Shown here piece after piece: positions 59,246 through 64,000 of a stretch of DNA of 64,000 nt. Under the pieces are notes generated by a model, which was not told the DNA's origin, did no database searches, and worked only from the letters and a program-made list of their open reading frames with translations. The stretch spans positions 6,200,001-6,264,000 of the forward strand of contig CP071493.1 in assembly GCA_017354895.1 (NCBI GenBank), written 5' to 3'. The number at the start of each line of letters is the position of its first letter. Within the stretch, counting starts at the first letter, position 1. Position numbers and translations under genes: made by a program. Source of the DNA: Podospora comata. Lineage: Eukaryota; Ascomycota; Sordariomycetes; Sordariales; Podosporaceae.

Positions 59246-60514
59246 CTCTACGCTCAATGCCGAAACAAATGTTTTATAAGGCATACATCATCATTCCCAA
59301 TAGGGAAACAATCAATAACTACTACATATCACGATCACGATCAACATAGCATAGATATTGACGTTCATGACGATATCGCGTTTCCTAATTGCCTTACTGC
59401 AGTGCGCATCGAATCCAGTTCAGGGGCTCGACCGAATCCTACGATTTAATTGGTGTAGAGCCTGTACTATCAACAATGGTCATAGATTTTGTTCACGGTT
59501 TTCAGAGCATGGTAGGAAGATGTTTCGGGGTCATGGAAGCACGCGAACAGGACTAACTTTTACTTTGGAGAAGGAGGGATAGACTTTAGTCAGTCAAAAT
59601 CGAGGTTCCTATCTTTATATATTAGCCTGCCCATTCATTCTGTCCAAGGTGTACTTCCAGGACATCCACATAATGAAACCGGTGAGAGTTGAAGTCTGGT
59701 CATGCAAACAATGTCAGCACCTGGAAGAATGAAGTCAACAGGAGAAACAATAACTACAGGCGATTGCCTTGATAATCAAGTTCTCGCTAAGATTTCTCAT
59801 AGCCATCATTTACTTTGGGTATATATTCAGTTTGGCTCCAACCAACGTTTCATGCACATTCTTGGTCACCGTGGACTCATCTTTCATGACCGATCCGACA
59901 TTATGGGAGCAACCTCCACCGTATAGGTAAGGCGTCAAGCGAGGGCTTACAATTAAGTGTCAGAAAATAGGAGCAAGACAACTCACAGGTTATCCATCAT
60001 TTTTCTCACGTTGACTAGGTTCAGACCCAGAGCCTGGCAAAGGTTGTGGCGGGTGTGGTTGATACGGGCCTGCTCAAGGACAGGATTTGTCATTAGTCAC
60101 TGCAGCTAGTGGCCTTTGGTGATGTGTCTTCACAATGACAAGATACAGCCACGATAAGGAAGTGTTCGGAAGAAACAACCTGCGAGATGAGGAGCAACCT
60201 AAGGTCTTAAAGCCTCGGGCAGCCCATGGTAATCGTGTGGCTGGGGAAGGTGATTCTCAACTCCTGCCAGTCATATGACCGGGGTGAATAACCTCCCGGC
60301 AGCAAATGGGGTCATCCTTGGAAACTATAAAGTCCCCCTTGCTTTTCCAAACCCTCCCTCTTCTCTCTTCATTTGTACCCATCCGCCACACAGCTTGAGT
60401 CCTGACACCTCATCACAGCAATCTCCGACATATCAGCGCTACAATCGAGGCACTTCCCGAAAGTCTTCCTAATCCACCGGAACATCCATCTTTACGATCA
60501 CGATACCTGGAAGG
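59246..60514 (+). other. Intergenic region orphan B / orphan C
   Basis: No coding sequence is supported. A TATA box TATAAAG at 60326-60332 lies 189 bp before the start of gene C. Confidence 0.45.
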
Positions 60515-60676
60515 ATGTTTTCCCAGTTCAAAGCCGATACCGAGGACAATATGAACACCAAATTGACCAGTTCGAACCCGTTTCTGGCCAAGGACAGCAT
60601 CCAGAGCAACGCCAATCCTTTTAGGAACTCTGTCATCAAGAGCTTCTCTGAGTGGGAGCGAGACTGGTACATTTGA
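60515..60676 (+). CDS. Very small protein of unknown function, orphan family member C
   Basis: 53 residues, MFSQFKADTEDN to SEWERDWYI, single exon. Its leader (60488-60505) resembles the leader of member B (TTTACNATCACNAT), and the TATA-to-ATG distance matches A and B. The end, NPFRNSVIKSFSEWERDWYI, resembles the end of A in outline: NP plus M or F, then 10-11 residues, S-x-W, and D with an aromatic residue close to the stop. No homologue is known to me. It is short enough that coding status rests mainly on this context. Confidence 0.4.
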   Translation: MFSQFKADTEDNMNTKLTSSNPFLAKDSIQSNANPFRNSVIKSFSEWERDWYI

Positions 60677-61597
60677 ATATCGATTGATGATGACAAACAT
60701 TGTATGTGACCAGTGGATCTTTGGTACCTACCGAAATCTCTCAAATTTATACTATTTTATCTAAAATTGGTCTGTGATTGGGATTACGATCTCTTCTGCT
60801 ATTGGGAAGTCTTCGTGGAGAAGGTCTGTGCAGTTGTTGTTTACGGGGGTCCGGGGCTTGACGCATGTCGAGATGTGATTGGCTCTTGACCTGCGATGTC
60901 AACAACCATCTTGTGCACCCAAGGTACTGACACTTTGCTGCGATGATGCTATGGGTGCAAATATGCATTTTCAAGAATCAAATTTTGTCAACTCGCCCAG
61001 AGTTTTGCTTAAAGTCAAAGCCTCATTTTGCCGTAACAAATGAGCCAATAGCTCAGTTCATACAAAAAACTGCCAATCTTTATTGAGGTATCTACATTTG
61101 TTCGACAAGCACTTAGGTCAAGCTCGACCTACCTACCTACCTATACATCTTGTGTTCACTACGAGGTGATCCTTAAAATTCCGAAATTCAATGCAAAATG
61201 CCTCATCATTATCATCACTGATGCGTATTACCGTGTATTTGTACTACAGGAGTGTACGAGGTGTGTGACTTGGCTTACTCTAGCTTTTGCAGGAAGACGA
61301 AGGTTCACGCAATGGTTTGGGCGCTGCGTCATTCCAGTGGTATGGAGATGCCTATGGTGACCAGCCGTTCTAGGTCATAGTCAATGCTTCAATTCATTGC
61401 TCCAGATCATTATCACGATTTCTTTTTGACGGATATACATCACATAACATTTCAATGAAAAACACAGTCTCTCGTTACTACCTCCAGTCTATAAGAATAC
61501 CACCTGAAAACTCAAATCCCCCCTACAATCCCCCCATTACTATCACAACCACCCCTCAAACAACCACAGCGCGTAAACACCCACCCCTACTTTTTAA
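60677..61597. other. Intergenic region orphan C / SDR1
   Basis: AT-rich sequence with no supported gene. A short TACC repeat (CTACCTACCTACC) lies near 61130. Confidence 0.5.
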
Positions 61598-62442
61598 TCA
61601 CCAAGGCCTAACCCCCCCATCCAAATCCAAAATCCCACTCTCCTCCCATGCCTCTTTATCCCTCTTCCCATTCACCACCTCCACCAACGCCCTCGCCGGA
61701 TCCTCAGCACTCCTCGCGCCCCCCCTTTCCCTCATAACTCTCCCCTCCTCCCCCGTCAAATTCGGCACACACCACCCCGGATTAAAACTCGTCACCTTTC
61801 CCCCCCAACCTCTAAAACCATACCTATCACACGCGGCCAGCATATTCAACGCCGCTTTGCTCATTCTGTACTCCGTGCCCGGGACGTCACGCCAGGGGTA
61901 CTCTGGGTCCAATCTGAGTGTAATACTCCCTTGTTCGGACGACACATAAATCACCCTCGGGTTCGTGGACTTCTGCAAAAGGGGGACGAGGGTGTCGGTG
62001 AGGACGCGGGAGCCGAAGACGTTGGTCTCGAAGGTGAGGCGGAGGTTCTGGAGGGTGGTGCAGGGATGGTGGACGATTATGCCGGCGTTTTGGATCAAGA
62101 TGTCGAGGCGGGAGAAGGTGGACTCCAGGTAGGTTTTGGTGGCTTCGATGGTTGAGATGGAGGTGACGTCCACCTCGATGGGGGTGATGGGGGTGATGGG
62201 GGAGAGGAGGGCGGAGCTGTGGTCGGCTTGAATTTTGGACAATGCGGCTTGCCCCTTTTGGAAGGAGCGGGAGCCGAGGAGGAGATGGTAGGAGGGGGAG
62301 GATTTGGAGAGGCCGATGATGGTTTCGAGGCCGATGCCGCTGTTGGCGCCTGTGAGGAGGGTTAGTAATGGGGTGGGACATGGGATGATGGGGAAGACGA
62401 ACCGGTGATGAGAATGATGGTCTTGTCGGCAGCGGTGGACAT
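61598..62442 (-). CDS. Short-chain dehydrogenase/reductase 1
   Basis: NAD(P)-dependent oxidoreductase, cytosolic. Exons 62442-62403 and 62349-61598 (53 bp intron) give 263 residues. The splice falls inside the dinucleotide-binding motif and restores TGANSGIG (residues 13-20). NAG in ILIQNAGI, the catalytic Ser in VIYVSSEQGS and the YxxxK pair in TEYRMSKAALN are all present, followed by FNPGWCVPNL. The length fits a classical SDR of about 250 residues. Substrate unknown. The second SDR lies on the same strand just upstream. Confidence 0.88.
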
Positions 62443-62774
62443 GTTGATGGTAGTTGCGGTGGACTGGTTTGAGTAGGTAATGTTTGAGATTGAACTGATG
62501 ATGCTGATGAGTTACAAGATAATTCAGTACGAAAGACAGAGCTGGTTATGTACAGACATGTCATCAATCTGAATGACATAGAGGAGCCATTGGCATCGCC
62601 GGCATTAACGGCCTTTAACATGACGCTCGATTCACTTCTATCTTTCACGATATCAGAATTGACATTACAGATTCATCTTCTACCTATTGTTATTACATCT
62701 TTCGGTCTCGTTAATGCCGACTCGAATTTCATAGGATGTAAGCTGTCCAACCTGGAGGAAGAATGCCAAGACAT
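62443..62774. other. Promoter side of SDR1
   Basis: Short upstream region of SDR1 without other features. An open frame on the plus strand crosses it but has no motif. Confidence 0.4.
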
Positions 62775-63032
62775 TCAGGGTCCAAGATATCCCCCATTCT
62801 TGGCAAGTAGCCAGAGCTCCTCCGCCAAGACAACACTACCCCGCCAAGCCGCAGCTTCTCTCTGGACCATATCTGCTCCAGACGCAATGCGTACTTCAAG
62901 CCGCTCAAATAGTCCTCGGAAGACATAATCAAATCGGGCTTCCAGGTTTCTTGGAAGAATGACAGTGTCAGAGTTTAAGGACTCAACGGAAAGAGCTGTC
63001 AAATCACCACGTCTGCCCAGCGCTCCATTCCT
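62775..63032 (-). pseudogene. Coding-like fragment of unknown family
   Basis: A minus-strand frame of about 85 codons without a usable ATG, ending in TGA. It reads like a real protein end: LPRNLEARFDYVFRGLFERL, then GADMVQREAAAWRGSVVLAE and ELWLLAKNGGYLGP. A possible acceptor CTCAG precedes it, but no upstream exon is visible before the 3' end of SDR2. It is likely the remnant of a gene, or the last exon of something not recognised. Family unknown to me. Confidence 0.3.
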
Positions 63033-63184
63033 GAGATGATGTCAAAAGCCGCAGGCTAGGGGTGACTCAAATACGACAAGAGTGATATATCCTATTGCTG
63101 TCTACCTACTCGAAAGATCAATTGTTTGCGTGTCTATGGTATTCCGCCGGGCATCTGCGTGTAACCCTTACCCTGACAGCCAAA

Positions 63185-64000
63185 TCAGTAGCTCCCAAGC
63201 ATGACAGCCAACCGGCCCCCATCGTTCACGAGCACCATACCGTTGCAGTAACTTCCAGCGCGGCTGGCAAGATACAATATCGTGCCCGCCATCTCCTCCT
63301 CCCCGCCAAATCTTTTGGCGGGAATGAACCGCGGGTCGTCGCTGGATTCAGTGCCGGGGTCTCGACTTCCAATCAGCCCGGACGCGAGCTCAGATGGGAA
63401 CACTGTGTTGCGCGTTTCTTGTCAGCCTCCCTTTCTCTCCCACAAATTACGGGCAAAACTCACATCCAGGTGCAAGCGCATTCACCCGAATCCCAAACCT
63501 CGCCAAATTCGAGCTGGCCTGCTTGGCAAGGTGCAAAACCGCCGCCTTACCCGCCGCGTATGCCGGCTTGGACGCTGGGTGACGACTGAAAGCAGCAATG
63601 CTACTAGTAACAATAACTTGACTCTGCACACTCGGCACATCACTCCCCTGCTTATCCCCCCGTCCAAAGACCTTACTTCCCTTCCCTTCAACCGCATTCT
63701 TATTCCCCATATCCAAGAGTTCCAAAAACGCCATAATGCTGAAAAACGCACCCGTAACGTTAACATTCAAACAATCCGTCATTGCGCTCATTGTCTTCTC
63801 ATCGAACATCTTCTGCCGAATCTCCGACAGGGACATGGAGGGGTCAAACCCGTTAGTGGGTCCAAGCACGCCGGAGTTGGCAACGAAGAGGTTGACGAAT
63901 CCGGACTGCTCAGTAATGATATCGACTGCGGACTGGAGGGATGACGCAGAGGTGACGTCGCATTGGATGGGAATGAAGACGGAGGGGTTCTGAAGGGCGG
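63185..64000 (-). CDS. Short-chain dehydrogenase/reductase 2 (5' end beyond window)
   Basis: NAD(P)-dependent oxidoreductase; the N-terminal cofactor motif lies outside the window. Exons are 64000-63464 (partial) and 63402-63185, with a 61 bp intron (GTGAGT, ACACAG) restoring NALAPGLFPSEL. Visible are VIVTSSIAAFSRHP (catalytic Ser region), PAYAAGKAAVLHLAKQ (YxxxK), and the usual C-terminus MAGTILYLASRAGSYCNGMV ending with NDGG. The NAG motif reads NSG here (VANSGVLGPTNG). It is similar to fungal NADPH-dependent ketoreductases of the RhlG/FabG type. Substrate unknown. Confidence 0.85.

Noticed and set aside
61887-62648. 253-codon minus-strand frame
   Set aside because: An alternative frame of the SDR1 gene with Pro/His-rich nonsense composition; the spliced SDR frame carries all catalytic motifs.
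62548-62928. 126-codon plus-strand frame next to SDR1
   Set aside because: It overlaps the more protein-like minus-strand fragment and has no recognisable motif.

Overview
The window is nuclear DNA of a filamentous ascomycete, most likely a Sordariomycete (Sordariales-like; inferred from protein families and gene structure, not from a database match). Protein genes carry short GT-AG introns, mostly 50 to 90 bp, with CTAAC or CTGAC branch sites. The gene set is typical of Pezizomycotina: HapB, a Zn2Cys6 regulator, a Yap-type bZIP, a Rim15 kinase and an intron-bearing tRNA-Met. I see no rRNA, no CRISPR array and no convincing transposon. Splice models were built by hand from reading frame, splice signals and remembered family conservation.

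Left end (1-9.3 kb): ribosomal protein S13 (rps13), the COMPASS subunit Sdc1/DPY30 and the interstrand-crosslink nuclease FAN1. Sdc1 and fan1 are divergent and share a promoter of about 0.38 kb. A disordered Ser/Pro/Ala-rich protein follows on the minus strand. Next comes an 11.5 kb stretch (9.3-20.8 kb) without an intact gene. It holds simple repeats, CCAAT boxes and a decayed region that reads like a CFEM/Pth11-type receptor relic.

Middle (20.8-49.6 kb): conserved housekeeping and regulatory genes. These are hapB (CCAAT-binding subunit, with six same-strand CCAAT boxes about 2.6 kb upstream), LSm2, tRNA-Met(CAT), the crosslink-repair nuclease pso2/SNM1, eIF3 subunit d, a four-exon bZIP factor, a lysophospholipid-acyltransferase-like gene broken by one in-frame TAG, the nutrient-signalling kinase rim15 behind a 4 kb gene-free leader region, and an MFS transporter of the phosphate/Git1 class.

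Right end (49.6-64 kb): more accessory in character. It has tRNA-Trp(CCA), an eight-exon Zn2Cys6 regulator, an alpha/beta hydrolase, three small genes of unknown function with matching TATA-to-ATG spacing, and two short-chain dehydrogenases on the minus strand, the last running off the window. A coding-like fragment lies between the two dehydrogenases. The hydrolase, dehydrogenases and regulator could belong to a metabolic neighbourhood, but no backbone biosynthetic enzyme is visible.

The points most worth a second look are the three-gene orphan array (57.1-60.7 kb), the CCAAT cluster upstream of the CCAAT-binding factor, the nonsense codon in the acyltransferase, the receptor relic in the gene desert, and the tandem in-frame splice acceptors inside the Sdc1 polyglutamine tract.
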